Shown here one piece after another: positions 27,330 through 37,205 of a DNA stretch of 64,000 bases. The stretch's first letter is position 1. Each line of letters begins with the position of its first letter. The stretch lies in contig NZ_CP075583.1 in NCBI RefSeq assembly GCF_023509035.1, positions 3,658,001-3,722,000 on the forward strand, written 5' to 3'. The notes below the pieces were generated by a model. That model was not told the origin of the DNA and ran no database searches. It saw nothing but the letters and a program-made list of their open reading frames with translations. This DNA comes from Janthinobacterium lividum (GTDB lineage Bacteria > Pseudomonadota > Gammaproteobacteria > Burkholderiales > Burkholderiaceae_D). Both the position numbers and the translations under genes were made by a program.

Positions 27330-29753
27330 ATGCGCACCCTGATACTCGGCTTTGCCGCTGGCGCCGCCTGCTTGCAGACGCAGGCCAGCTTGCCATCGCA
27401 GGCAGGCGTGTTGCTGTGGGTGGTCGCTGGCGTGTCGTTGCTGACGGCACTGCTGTTGCGCCATCACGCGCACTGGCGTTCTGTTGTTGCGCTTGCCTCT
27501 GGCGCCGGACTGGGCTTTTATTGGGCGGCCTGGCTGGCCCAGGCCGCCATGGCGCCGCAGCTGGCGCTGGCCGATGAAGGACAGGACATTAGCGTCACGG
27601 GCACCATCGCCAGCCTGCCGTACCGCTTCGAGCAGGGCGTGCGCTTCAATTTTGCCGTGGAGAAGGCTGTTGGGGCGAAGGTGCCGCCCTTGATCGCCCT
27701 GTCCTGGTACGCGGGTTTTCGCGACGAAGTGACGAACGCGGTGGGGGACGTGCAGCCAGGCGAGCGCTGGCGGCTGACGGTGCGGCTGCAGCGCCCGCAT
27801 GGCAATGCGAATCCCATGGGTTTTGATTACGAGGCGTGGCTGCTGGAGCAGGGCGTGCGCGCCACGGGCTACGTGCGGCCGCAGCCGCGCGCCGATACGC
27901 CGAATGTGCGCCAAGCGAGTTTCGTGCCTGGCTTCGGCAATGTGGTGGAAGCCAGCCGCGCGGCCTTGCGTGCCCGCATACTGCGCAGCCTGGAAGGCAA
28001 GCAGTATGCGGGCGTGATCGTGGCGCTCGTGGTCGGCGACCAGCGCGCCATTCCGCAGTCGGACTGGCAAGTGTTCAACCGCACGGGCGTGAGCCACCTG
28101 ATCTCGATATCGGGTCTGCACATCACCATGATCGCGGGACTGTTCGCCTTGGGTGCGGGCGCGCTGTGGCGGCGCTCGTTTTTTACCGACTGGCAACTGC
28201 CCCTGCGGCTGCCGGCGCAAAAAGTGGCGGCGCTGGCGGGCGCGCTGGCGGCCTTTCTTTACGTGCTGCTGGCCGGCTTTGGCGTGCCCGCGCAGCGCAC
28301 CTTGTATATGTTGCTGGTGGTGGCGCTGGCCTTGTGGCTGGGACGCATCACCAGCATAGGCCATATCCTGTGCCTGGCGCTGGGCGTAGTCGTGCTGCTC
28401 GACCCGTGGGCCGTGCTGTGGCCCGGCTTCTGGCTGTCGTTCGGCGCTGTCGCCACCATGCTGTACGCGACGGCAGGCCGCACCACGGCACCGATGCCGC
28501 CGCAGGCTGGGCGCTGGCGCCGTTTGCGCGCCGCCGTGGCGCTGGGCGCGCATACGCAGTATGTGGTGACGGTGGGGCTGGTGCCCCTGACGATGCTGCT
28601 GTTCTCGCAAGTGTCACTGGTCAGCCCCGTGGCCAATGCACTGGCCATTCCAATCATCAGTCTGCTCGTCACGCCCCTGTCCTTGGCCGGCAGCCTGCTC
28701 CCCGCGCCCCTGTGTGATGGGCTGTTGCTGCTGGCGCATGCCATCGTGCAGATGCTGGCGCAGGTGCTGGAATGGCTGGGCGCGCGCCGCTTTGCCGTGT
28801 GGACGGCGCCCGCGCCGCCAATGTGGAGTTTTTGCTGGGCATTGTTTGGCACGGCATGGCTGTTGGCGCCACGCGGGTGGCCGCACCGCTGGGCCGGCAT
28901 GCTGGGCTGGCTGCCGCTGCTGACGGCCTTGCCATCGAGCCCGCCGCCGGGCCGCATGTGGGTGACAGCCTTCGACGTGGGACAAGGCATGGCCGTGCTG
29001 GTGGAAACGCACAATCACCGCCTGCTGTACGACACGGGACCTGCCTACAGCCTCGACTCCGATGGCGCCAGCAGGGTCATCGTGCCTTACTTGCGCGCAC
29101 GCGGCATCGCCAAGCTCGACGGCGTGATCATTTCCCACAGCGACCTCGATCATGCGGGCGGCGCCGTGTCGCTGCTACAGAACGTGCAAGTGGGCTGGCT
29201 GGCCTCGTCCCTGTTCGACGGCCACCCTGCCGTCGAGGCCCGGCGGGAGTTGCACCGGCCCTATCTGCACTGCATGGCGGGCCAGAGCTGGACCTGGGAC
29301 GGCGTGCACTTCGCCATGCTGCACCCCTTGCCCGCCAGCCACACGGACATTGCACTGAAGCCGAACGCCCGCAGCTGCACCGTGAAAATCACGGCAGGCA
29401 AGCACTCGATCCTGCTGGCTGGTGACATCGAAGCGGCGCAGGAGGCGCAATTGCTGGCGCGCTCGGCGGAGGGCGAACTGGCCGCCGACGTGCTGCTGGC
29501 GCCGCACCACGGCAGCGGCACCTCATCGACGCCGGCGTTTTTGAACGCCGTCCATCCGACCTTGGCGATTTTTCAGGTCGGGCACAGGAATCGCTATAAA
29601 CACCCGAAGGCGCAGGTGTATGCGCGCTATGGCGACATGGGCATCACGCGGCTGCGTACGGATGTGGAAGGGGCGGTGGTGATGGATTTTGGCGAAGATA
29701 TTGATGTGACGCAGTATCGGGCCAGCCGGCCGCGCTACTGGCATGGGCGCTAG
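27330..29753 (+). CDS. comEC: DNA internalisation competence protein ComEC/Rec2
   Basis: An 807-residue inner-membrane channel for single-stranded DNA uptake in natural transformation. It starts with membrane helices and a DUF4131/OB-like region (about residues 1-200). The Competence domain follows with FNRTGVSHLISISGLHITMIAG (about 250-275) and many helices. The last 260 residues are a metallo-beta-lactamase-like domain with FDVGQGMAVLVE, ISHSDLDHAGG and LLAPHHGSGTSSTPAFL. The domain set is complete. Length is normal for Burkholderiales ComEC. Confidence 0.93.
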   Translation: MRTLILGFAAGAACLQTQASLPSQAGVLLWVVAGVSLLTALLLRHHAHWRSVVALASGAGLGFYWAAWLAQAAMAPQLALADEGQDISVTGTIASLPYRFEQGVRFNFAVEKAVGAKVPPLIALSWYAGFRDEVTNAVGDVQPGERWRLTVRLQRPHGNANPMGFDYEAWLLEQGVRATGYVRPQPRADTPNVRQASFVPGFGNVVEASRAALRARILRSLEGKQYAGVIVALVVGDQRAIPQSDWQVFNRTGVSHLISISGLHITMIAGLFALGAGALWRRSFFTDWQLPLRLPAQKVAALAGALAAFLYVLLAGFGVPAQRTLYMLLVVALALWLGRITSIGHILCLALGVVVLLDPWAVLWPGFWLSFGAVATMLYATAGRTTAPMPPQAGRWRRLRAAVALGAHTQYVVTVGLVPLTMLLFSQVSLVSPVANALAIPIISLLVTPLSLAGSLLPAPLCDGLLLLAHAIVQMLAQVLEWLGARRFAVWTAPAPPMWSFCWALFGTAWLLAPRGWPHRWAGMLGWLPLLTALPSSPPPGRMWVTAFDVGQGMAVLVETHNHRLLYDTGPAYSLDSDGASRVIVPYLRARGIAKLDGVIISHSDLDHAGGAVSLLQNVQVGWLASSLFDGHPAVEARRELHRPYLHCMAGQSWTWDGVHFAMLHPLPASHTDIALKPNARSCTVKITAGKHSILLAGDIEAAQEAQLLARSAEGELAADVLLAPHHGSGTSSTPAFLNAVHPTLAIFQVGHRNRYKHPKAQVYARYGDMGITRLRTDVEGAVVMDFGEDIDVTQYRASRPRYWHGR

Positions 29754-29797
29754 CGCTTTCATGCTACGCTCCGGTATCATCGTCCCAGGAGTCCTGA

Positions 29798-30320
29798 TTG
29801 CGCCATTCCAGCCACGCTTATCTTGTCAGCACGGCCCAAGCCGCGGACATCGACGCCATCACAGTCTTGCTGCAAGCCAATTCCCCCTCGCAGGGCGGCA
29901 GTCTGACGGGAGAGTTTTTCGCGCGACAAGGTGGCCGTCATGGCGGATGGCGCATCGCCCCTCATCGTGGCGCGGCGTGTAGCCGATGGGCCTGTCGTAG
30001 GCGTGCTGTTCAGCGCGGCGACAGCCACCGCGCAGGCGCCCGTGGTATTGGCCATGCTGGCTGCGTATGCGGGAAGGGAAAACGCCTATGTGTATGGTCC
30101 CGTCTGCATTGCGGATTCGGAGCGGGGGCAGGGCTTGCTGGCGCTGCTGTACTCTGCCATGCGCGAGCAGCATGGGGGCGCGGAGGCGGTGCTGTTCATC
30201 CGGCGCGACAATATCGGCTCGTTGAGCGCGCATGAACGGCTGGGCATGCGCGAAGTGGCGGATTTTGCTTTCGATGGTGCGCAGTTCGCCGTGTATAGCG
30301 ATGCTATGGTCGTGAAATAG
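29798..30320 (+). pseudogene. GNAT family acetyltransferase, frameshifted
   Basis: TTG 29798, with AGGA 7 bases upstream and directly after an in-frame stop, opens RHSSHAYLVSTAQAADIDAITVLLQAN, the usual GNAT N-terminus. The frame degenerates after LTGEFFAR. The other frame carries VAVMADGASPLIVARRVADGPVVGVLF, the acetyl-CoA loop ADSERGQGLLALLYSAM and the tail RLGMREVADFAFDG. Removing one T from T5 at 29915-29919 links them (GEFSRDKVAVMADG) into 173 residues. The substrate is unknown. It lies 44 bases after comEC. Confidence 0.72.
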
Positions 30321-30323
30321 GCG

Positions 30324-31247
30324 CTAACTTATGCGTTCATCGGGTATTTGCAGTCCCCGCTGCCGTACATATTCCAGAAACAGACGTGCCCCCTTGGCCA
30401 TGCGCGAGCTGCCGTACACGGCATGGATGCTGGGATCGAGCTCTTTCGATGACGTCAGCCGGTACGCCGTGCAGACCCGGCGCAGGGTGCCGGCGGCGAC
30501 GGCCGGTTCCGCAAGCCAGCTGGCCAGGCGCACGATGCCGGCGCCTTCCAGGGCGGCCTGGAAGGTGGCGATGCCGGAAGTGAAGCGGAAGCGCGGTTGC
30601 ACCTGGTAGCGTACGTTGCGCGTAGCAGAGACGAAATGCCAGTCGCGCAGGATGCGCGGGGCTGAGTGCATGATGATGTCGTGGCCGGCCAGCTCCTCCG
30701 GCTCGTCCGGCGCGCACATGCGATCGATATAGTCGGGCGAGGCATACATGTAGCGGCGGTAGTTCCACAAGGGATAGCCGATCAGCTCGCTCGATTGGGG
30801 AAACGCGCCGCGGATGGCAAAGTCCAGCTTTTCCTGGATGGGATCGATCGACTTGTCCGAGAAATGGATGTCCACCGACACGTTCGGGTAATCGCGCGAA
30901 AATTGCGCCACCACTTTCGGCAGAAAGCCCAGCGACAGGATTTCCGGCGCGGAGAGGCGCACCCAGCCTTGCGGCGAGTTGCTCAATTCCGCCAATTGGT
31001 CTTCCGCCTCGGCCTGCGTTTCCAGCAAGTGCTTGGCCGACGCGTAATACGTTTCGCCGGCCGTGGTCAGGGTGAACTGCTTTTGCGTGCGCAGAATCAG
31101 CTCGGCGCCGATGGCCTCTTCGAGGAACTGGATGGCGCGCGTGACGGCCGACGGCGAGCGTCCCAGCATGCGCGCCGCGTGGATGAAGCTGCGCTTTTCG
31201 ACCACGGTGCAGAAGGCGCGGATTTCCCACATCAGTTTCATCGACAT
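30324..31247 (-). CDS. LysR family transcriptional regulator
   Basis: A 307-residue regulator. The N-terminal winged helix (FCTVVEKRSFIHAARMLGRSPSAVTRAIQFLEEAIGAELI) is followed by a substrate-binding domain (VRLSAPEILSLGFLPKVVAQF). ATG 31247 is chosen because GGGAGT lies 6 bases upstream. Earlier in-frame sequence up to 31301 shows no family resemblance. It is divergent from a TSUP permease gene 150 bases away, so it probably controls that gene. The effector is unknown, possibly a sulfonate or organic acid. Confidence 0.9.
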   Translation of the reverse strand: MSMKLMWEIRAFCTVVEKRSFIHAARMLGRSPSAVTRAIQFLEEAIGAELILRTQKQFTLTTAGETYYASAKHLLETQAEAEDQLAELSNSPQGWVRLSAPEILSLGFLPKVVAQFSRDYPNVSVDIHFSDKSIDPIQEKLDFAIRGAFPQSSELIGYPLWNYRRYMYASPDYIDRMCAPDEPEELAGHDIIMHSAPRILRDWHFVSATRNVRYQVQPRFRFTSGIATFQAALEGAGIVRLASWLAEPAVAAGTLRRVCTAYRLTSSKELDPSIHAVYGSSRMAKGARLFLEYVRQRGLQIPDERIS

Positions 31248-31398
31248 CGCGTGACTCCCGGCAAAAGAGGCCAGTAGACCGCACGGGGCGCATTCCGTCA
31301 AGCGTTACGCCTGATTGCGTTTTCCGCAATTTGAAGTTGCATCCGGAAAAATCCACGGCGCCTATACTGCCGCTGTCGCCCATTCCTTACTGCCTATC

Positions 31399-32160
31399 AT
31401 GCTGACCATCTCGCTGCTGTGTTTATTTGCCTTCTTTGCCGGCCTGATCGATGCCGCCGTGGGCGGGGGCGGGCTGATCCAGCTGCCGGCCCTGTTCAAC
31501 CTGATGCCGAACATGGCCTCGACCTCTTTGCTGGGCACGAATAAACTGGCGTCCGCTTGCGGCACCACGTTTGCCGCCCGCTCGTTTGTCGGCAAGGTGC
31601 ACATCCCGTGGCTGCTGGTGCTGCCGGCCGTGGCCAGCGCCTTCGTCATGTCCTTCATCGGTGCGGCCGCCGTGTCCTACGTGCCGCAGCAGGTGGTGCG
31701 CCCCATGGTGCTGGTATTGATCATCATCATGGCCATCTACACCTTCATCAAGAAGGATTTCGGCACGACTCGCGAAGCGCGCCCCATCGGGCCGCGCGAA
31801 CGCATCCTTGCCATCGTCATCGGCGGCGCCATCGGTTTTTATGACGGCCTGTTCGGGCCGGGCACGGGCAGCTTTTTGATTTTCCTCTTCATCCGTGTCT
31901 TCGGCTTCGATTTCATCCTTGCCTCGGCTTGCTCGAAACTGGTGAATATCGCCACCAACGTGGCCGCACTGGCTTTCTTCATTCCTGCCGGCCACGTGGT
32001 GTACGCCGTGGCCGCACCGATGGCCGTGTGCAATATCCTGGGCGCCCTGACGGGGACCTGGATCGCCGTGCGCCGCGGTGCCGCCTTCGTGCGCATCCTC
32101 TTCCTCGTGCTGCTGGTGCTGCTGATCGTCAAGTTGTCCTACGACATCTTCTTCAAGTAA
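31399..32160 (+). CDS. TSUP (TauE/SafE) family permease
   Basis: A 253-residue inner-membrane protein with about eight hydrophobic segments. The family signatures are FFAGLIDAAVGGGGLIQLPAL near the N-terminus and GFYDGLFGPGTGSFLIF in the second half, an internal repeat typical of TSUP exporters of sulfite, sulfoacetate and similar anions. ATG 31399 replaces a longer frame from 31315 whose extra residues run through the shared promoter region. The HAD hydrolase starts 21 bases downstream and may be co-transcribed. Confidence 0.9.
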   Translation: MLTISLLCLFAFFAGLIDAAVGGGGLIQLPALFNLMPNMASTSLLGTNKLASACGTTFAARSFVGKVHIPWLLVLPAVASAFVMSFIGAAAVSYVPQQVVRPMVLVLIIIMAIYTFIKKDFGTTREARPIGPRERILAIVIGGAIGFYDGLFGPGTGSFLIFLFIRVFGFDFILASACSKLVNIATNVAALAFFIPAGHVVYAVAAPMAVCNILGALTGTWIAVRRGAAFVRILFLVLLVLLIVKLSYDIFFK

Positions 32161-32181
32161 GTTTTCAAACGACAACAAGCC

Positions 32182-32889
32182 ATGAAAACCATCCAGGGCG
32201 TGCTGTGGGACAACGATGGCGTGCTGGTCAATACTGAGCAGCTGTTTTACGAAAGCAACCGCGACTTGCTCTTGCCCTACGGCATAGACCTGACGCCGAA
32301 GCAATTCTTTGACTGGTTCCTGGACAATAACTACGGCGCCTGGCATGTGCTGCTGGGACAGGGCCACGCCATCGAGCTGGTCGAACGCCTGCGGGCCGAG
32401 CGCACCGTGCTGTTTGCGCAACGCTTGCGCCAGGCGCGCCAGCTGGCCATGCCCGGCATCGGGCAAGTGCTAACGGCGCTGCGCCCGCATGTGACCATGG
32501 GCGTGGTAACGAGCGCCTACGCACAGCATTTCCAGATCAGCCATGCGGCCACGGGCCTGTTGCAACACTTCGACTTCGTGCTGACGCGTGAAATGTATGG
32601 CGAGAGCAAGCCGGCGCCCGACGGCTACCAGCTGGGCTTGCAGCGTCTGGCCCTGGCCGCTGCCGACTGCGTGGCCGTCGAAGACTCGCCGCGCGGCTTG
32701 CGCGCCGCCAATGCGGCAGGACTGGAATGCATCATTGTGCGCAATCAGATGAACCGTCACCACGCGTTTGACGACGCTTTTTGCGTGGTGGATTCAAGCG
32801 CGGAGCTGGGCGAAGTGCTGGCCTCGTTCGTGCCCGGCATGGCGTCAGCGCGCCCGCTGGCACCTCGGAAATTAGAGGCCTTCCTCTGA
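32182..32889 (+). CDS. HAD superfamily hydrolase (beta-phosphoglucomutase-like)
   Basis: A 235-residue cytoplasmic phosphatase. The catalytic motif is WDNDGVLVNTE, then a helical cap, VTSAYAQHF (motif II), ESKPAPDGY (motif III Lys) and AVEDSPRGLRAANAAGL (motif IV). This arrangement fits the beta-phosphoglucomutase/Gph subfamily. The substrate is unknown. It lies 21 bases after the TSUP gene and is probably cotranscribed with it. Confidence 0.88.
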   Translation: MKTIQGVLWDNDGVLVNTEQLFYESNRDLLLPYGIDLTPKQFFDWFLDNNYGAWHVLLGQGHAIELVERLRAERTVLFAQRLRQARQLAMPGIGQVLTALRPHVTMGVVTSAYAQHFQISHAATGLLQHFDFVLTREMYGESKPAPDGYQLGLQRLALAAADCVAVEDSPRGLRAANAAGLECIIVRNQMNRHHAFDDAFCVVDSSAELGEVLASFVPGMASARPLAPRKLEAFL

Positions 32890-32947
32890 TACGTCTTGCC
32901 GGCATGCCATTACAATTGTCTATCGCATTCACTGGCTCCGCCCCACG

Positions 32948-33748
32948 ATGACCCTCCCGCAGCTGCACTTTGCCCACGCCAACAGTTATCCGGCCGGTAC
33001 CTACCGCAAACTGTTTGGATTGCTGGGCCAGCATTACACCGTGCAGGCGCTCGACATGCATGCGCATGACCCCGCGTACCCCGTCAGCACGGGCTGGCCC
33101 GAGCTGGTGCGCGAGTATATCGACGAGCTCGAGCGCCGCTACAGCGCGCCCGTCATCCTCGTCGGCCATTCGCTGGGCGGCATGCTCAGCGTGATGGTGG
33201 CCAAGCAGCGGCCCGACCTCGTGCGCTGCGTGGTCTTGCTTGATTCGCCCGTGGTGGCGGGCTGGCGCGCCTTGCTGGTGCGTCTGGCGCGCAACACGGC
33301 GCTGGGAGAGCGGTTTTCTCCTTCGCGTTTTTCCGCCCGGCGGCGCCAGCTGTGGCCAAGCGCGCAAGCCGCGTATGAACACTTCGCGGCCAAGGACATG
33401 TTCGCCATCTGGGCGCCGCACGTGTTGCGCGACTACATAGACAGCGGCCTGGTCCCTCATCCGGAAGGGGTGCAGCTGCGCTTTACGCGCGAAGTGGAAA
33501 CGCAGGTCTATCGCAGCTTGCCGCACCACATCGGCGGCCTCGTCAAGGATGGCTTTCCCGTGCTCATCGGTTTTATCGGCGGCACGGAATCGGTGGAATG
33601 CCGCCAGGCGGGGTTGACGGCTACGCGCAAGCTGGTCGGCAAGTTTTTCCGCCAGGTGCCGGGCGGCCATCTGTTTCCCATGGAAAACCCGGAACTGACG
33701 GCGCAAGTGGTGCGCGAGATGATCACTGCATTGCTGGCGAAACAATAG
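32948..33748 (+). CDS. alpha/beta hydrolase
   Basis: A 266-residue alpha/beta hydrolase-fold enzyme. The oxyanion region is FAHANSYPAGTYRKL, the nucleophile elbow VGHSLGGMLS, and the catalytic His lies in GGHLFPMENPE at the C-terminus. The substrate is not evident. It lies 58 bases after the HAD hydrolase gene on the same strand. Confidence 0.87.
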   Translation: MTLPQLHFAHANSYPAGTYRKLFGLLGQHYTVQALDMHAHDPAYPVSTGWPELVREYIDELERRYSAPVILVGHSLGGMLSVMVAKQRPDLVRCVVLLDSPVVAGWRALLVRLARNTALGERFSPSRFSARRRQLWPSAQAAYEHFAAKDMFAIWAPHVLRDYIDSGLVPHPEGVQLRFTREVETQVYRSLPHHIGGLVKDGFPVLIGFIGGTESVECRQAGLTATRKLVGKFFRQVPGGHLFPMENPELTAQVVREMITALLAKQ

Positions 33749-33881
33749 CCTGTCGCCAAGGATTTTCAGGGGAAGGGGGCCAACAGCGGCGGATTTTCGC
33801 GTAAAATCCTGCCATCCGGGCCGTGCCTGCAGCAGGCGTGCGGCCTCAGCCATTCCGATATTCTAGAAAGATACCCCTGCG

Positions 33882-34451
<570 letters not shown>

Positions 34452-34480
34452 TTGCTCTGAAGGGCGGCGCGCCAGCCGTC

Positions 34481-34505
34481 TTTACCTGTCTTTACCTGCC
34501 TTTAC
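34481..34505 (+). promoter_or_regulatory. CpxR-box-like array upstream of the FlxA-like gene
   Basis: TTTAC occurs at 34481, 34491 and 34501, with five bases between each copy. The E. coli CpxR box is GTAAA-N5-GTAAA, whose reverse complement is TTTAC-N5-TTTAC. The array ends 67 bases before ATG 34573. The same motif lies upstream of the Spy/CpxP-like gene at 37334 next to a CpxRA-like pair. Binding is inferred from the pattern. Confidence 0.7.
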
Positions 34506-34572
34506 ACCCGTGGCTCTACACCCGCGCCCATGCCTGCCGTTAACCTTGGTATCGAAACACTGAGGAGGCAGT

Positions 34573-34914
34573 ATGGTAGCGGCAATCGGTTCAGGCGGCG
34601 CGGTCAGCGCGGCCGGTGGCGCCAGTGCGGGCAGCAGTTCGCAGATCGCGGCGCTGCAAAAGCAGATCACGGCGGCGCAAAAGCAGTTGACGGAATCGCA
34701 GAAGGGCGAGCAGACGGAAGCGTCGCAAAAGCTGCAGCAGCAATTGGCGCAGCAAATCCAGGCCTTGCAGGCGCAAATTGCCCAGTTACAGGCGGCCGCC
34801 GCGCAAAAGGCGGCGCAGCAAGACTCTCAGACGGCCAGCAGCGCCGATACGGCGACGAGTCCTGCCAAGTCAAGCTCGTCCACTCTCGGTAGCATCATCG
34901 ATACGCAGGCGTAA
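34573..34914 (+). CDS. FlxA-like coiled-coil protein
   Basis: A 113-residue protein with a Gly/Ala/Ser-rich N-terminus, a Gln/Leu-rich helix (about residues 24-85, repeats of QLAQQIQALQAQIAQLQA) likely to form a coiled coil, and a Ser/Thr-rich tail. It fits the FlxA-like family of unknown function. No signal peptide is present. A TTTAC repeat array precedes it, suggesting control by the neighbouring Cpx-like system, and a bidirectional terminator follows. Confidence 0.75.
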   Translation: MVAAIGSGGAVSAAGGASAGSSSQIAALQKQITAAQKQLTESQKGEQTEASQKLQQQLAQQIQALQAQIAQLQAAAAQKAAQQDSQTASSADTATSPAKSSSSTLGSIIDTQA

Positions 34915-34933
34915 CAGCACATCCGCGCGTAAG

Positions 34934-34970
34934 AAACGCCAGGTTCGCCGACAGGTCAGCCTGGCGTTTT
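34934..34970. terminator. bidirectional rho-independent terminator
   Basis: Arms AACGCCAGG (34935-34943) and CCTGGCGTT (34960-34968) enclose a 16-base loop. T4 follows on the plus strand and TTTCTT on the minus strand. It serves the FlxA-like gene and the convergent sensor kinase gene, whose last codons lie within it. Confidence 0.7.
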
Positions 34971-36449
34971 GACGGGCAACAGCATTTCCACGCACAGCCC
35001 GCCGCCGCTGCGCAAGCTGGCCCCGATGCGGCCGCCATGGGCGTTGATGACGTGCTGGGCGATGGCCAGGCCCAGGCCATGGCCGTCCGTGCTGTGCTCG
35101 GTATTGCTGGCGCGGAAGAATGGTTGAAAGATGTTGGCCAGGTCGGCGCTGGCCACGCCGGGGCCACGGTCCAGCACGGCGATGCGCAGCCAGTCATGCT
35201 GGCGCGACAGCTGCACGTCCACCGTGCCGCCATCGGGGCTGTGCTTGACGGCATTGCGCAGCACGTTTTCCACGGCGCGCGCCAGCAGTTCTGGCTGGCC
35301 CGTGACGCTGGCGTCGGCCGTGGCCGCGTCGCCAGCCAGGTCGATGCCCAGCAGGCGCGCCCTGGCTTCATAGCGTGCGTCGTCCACGATGTCGTGCACG
35401 AGGTCGGCGATGCTGACGTCTTCGCTGTGCGGGTGCCCGGCGCCCGCTTGCCCTGCACCCGCTTCCAGCCGTGACAAGGTCAGCAGTTCACCGATCAGTT
35501 TATCCATGCGTTCGCTTTCGCGTTCGATGCGCTGCATTGAGGCGCCCATCTTTTCCGGCTGCTGGTGCGCCAGGCCGATGGCAGCCTGCAAGCGCGCCAG
35601 CGGCGAGCGCAACTCGTGCGAGACGTCATGCAGCAAACGCGTCTGGCTATCCATGAGGCTGCGCAAACGGCCCGTCATGCGGTCGAAATCGCGTCCCAGG
35701 TCCGTCAATTCATCGCCGCGCTTGCCGCTGGCGTGAAAGCGTGGCGCCAGGTTGCCGTGCGAGGCGGCCTCGAACGCTTGCCGCAGGTCGCGGATGGGAC
35801 GCGCAAAATACCAGGCCAGCAAAAAAGCGAACAGCAGGCTGGCGGCGATGGCGGCGGCCAGGGGAATGAAGGTGCGGTAGGGACTGTCCATGCGCGGGCC
35901 GGGCGGCATGCCGCGGCCGAATTCGCCGCGTGGCGGCGGGGCGCCCGCTTCGTTGGGCCGTGGACCGGGTCCCAAGGCGCGCGGGCCGCTCATGGCGACG
36001 GCATTGAGCGTGTCGCGCGCGGCGCCCGCCTCGGCATTGCGGAAGCGTTCGGACGAGGGCAGGAACAGAAGGTAGCGCTTGCCGTCGCTGCCGGCCGCTT
36101 CGCGCACCACGGGATGGGCCTGGCCCTGTTCCAGCATGGCGCGCGCCTTGGCCAGCATGGTGGGATGCACCGCGCGGCCCATCAGTTCTTGTCCTTTGGC
36201 ATCGACGGCAAACACGCGCATGCGTTCCAGCTTGCCCAGGAATTGCCGCAAGGCCTGGCTGCCGCCCGCTTCCAGGGTGGCGCTGGCGGCCTCGATGATC
36301 ATTTGCGCCGGCGGACTGGTGTCGATGTCGAGAGCCCGTTCCTGCTGTGCGGCCCGGTTTTTCAGCCAGAAGGTGCCGCCGATGCCGATGGTGGCCGTCA
36401 CTTGAGCCAGCATGATGCACAGAAAAAACTTCCAGAACAGACGGCCCAC
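34956..36449 (-). CDS. two-component sensor histidine kinase, CpxA-like
   Basis: A 497-residue inner-membrane kinase. It begins GTG 36449, two bases after the regulator stop, with an N-terminal helix (FFLCIMLAQVTATIGIGG). A periplasmic sensor region of about 165 residues, rich in Pro and Gly near its end, and a second helix (FIPLAAAIAASLLFAFLLAWYF) follow. HAMP and HisKA come next, with the phosphorylated His in LLHDVSHELRSPLARL, then a HATPase with NVLRNAVKHSPDGG, VLDRGPGV and GHGLGLAIAQ. Together with the regulator, the TTTAC boxes and the Spy/CpxP gene it forms a Cpx-like envelope stress system. Confidence 0.9.
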   Translation of the reverse strand: MGRLFWKFFLCIMLAQVTATIGIGGTFWLKNRAAQQERALDIDTSPPAQMIIEAASATLEAGGSQALRQFLGKLERMRVFAVDAKGQELMGRAVHPTMLAKARAMLEQGQAHPVVREAAGSDGKRYLLFLPSSERFRNAEAGAARDTLNAVAMSGPRALGPGPRPNEAGAPPPRGEFGRGMPPGPRMDSPYRTFIPLAAAIAASLLFAFLLAWYFARPIRDLRQAFEAASHGNLAPRFHASGKRGDELTDLGRDFDRMTGRLRSLMDSQTRLLHDVSHELRSPLARLQAAIGLAHQQPEKMGASMQRIERESERMDKLIGELLTLSRLEAGAGQAGAGHPHSEDVSIADLVHDIVDDARYEARARLLGIDLAGDAATADASVTGQPELLARAVENVLRNAVKHSPDGGTVDVQLSRQHDWLRIAVLDRGPGVASADLANIFQPFFRASNTEHSTDGHGLGLAIAQHVINAHGGRIGASLRSGGGLCVEMLLPVKTPG

Positions 36450-36451
36450 GC

Positions 36452-37141
36452 TTACTCCTTGATCAGCTGGTAGCCGAGACGGTACACCGTTTGCAGGCAG
36501 GAGCGGCCGTCGGCCAGGCTGCCGAGCTTGCGGCGCAGGCTGCTCAAGTGCACGTCGATATTGCGGTCGAAGCGGGCCATGGGCCGTCCGAGGCCCAGTT
36601 CCGACAGTTGATTCTTGCTGACGGGCTTGCCCGCATGGCGCACCAGCACTTCCAGCAGGTTGAATTCCGTGCTCGTCAGCTCCAGGTGTGCGCTGGCCCA
36701 GGCGGCGCGGCGCTGCTCGGGCCACATCGTCAACTGGCCCACGGTCAGCGGCGCCAGGCCTGACGTATCGTGCGGCACGGCTTGCGAACGGCGCAGGATG
36801 GCGCGGATACGCGCCGTCAGTTCGCGCGGCGTGCACGGTTTCGTCACGTAATCGTCGGCGCCCAGCTCCAGCCCCACGATGCGGTCCGTATCGTCGCCGC
36901 GCGCCGTCAGCATCAAGATGGGCAGGCTACTGCCGGCGCGGATGCGGCGCAGGGTTTCCAGGCCATTCATGCGCGGCATCATGACGTCGAGGATGGCGAT
37001 GGCATACAGACCCGTCAGCGCTTCGGCCGCACCGCTTTCGCCGTCATGCACGGCACGGGCGTCAAAACCTTCCTGCGTCAGGTATTCCTGGAACATGCCG
37101 ACCAGTTCCACGTCGTCATCGATTAACAAAACCTTGCTCAT
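36452..37141 (-). CDS. OmpR family response regulator, CpxR-like
   Basis: A 229-residue DNA-binding regulator. The receiver domain has the acidic cluster LLIDDDVEL, the phospho-acceptor Asp in AILDVMMPRMNG, LMLTARG and YVTKPCTPREL. A winged-helix Trans_reg_C domain follows (LELTSTEFNLLEVLVRHAGKPVSKNQL, ending RFDRNIDVHLSSLRRKLG). It is divergent from the Spy/CpxP-like gene, with TTTAC-N5-TTTAC boxes in the gap, as for cpxR-cpxP in enterobacteria. It is translationally linked to the sensor kinase 2 bases downstream. Confidence 0.92.
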   Translation of the reverse strand: MSKVLLIDDDVELVGMFQEYLTQEGFDARAVHDGESGAAEALTGLYAIAILDVMMPRMNGLETLRRIRAGSSLPILMLTARGDDTDRIVGLELGADDYVTKPCTPRELTARIRAILRRSQAVPHDTSGLAPLTVGQLTMWPEQRRAAWASAHLELTSTEFNLLEVLVRHAGKPVSKNQLSELGLGRPMARFDRNIDVHLSSLRRKLGSLADGRSCLQTVYRLGYQLIKE

Positions 37142-37205
37142 GCCTGTGCTTTTTCGGGTGAATATCGCCCGATGATAGCAGTCAAAGGGCGCCGTTCAGG
37201 GCGTT

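Noticed and set aside
33791..33809. Inverted repeat GGATTTT/AAAATCC upstream of dcd
   Set aside because: Seven-base arms in AT-rich promoter-like DNA with no T-run; too weak to call an operator or terminator.
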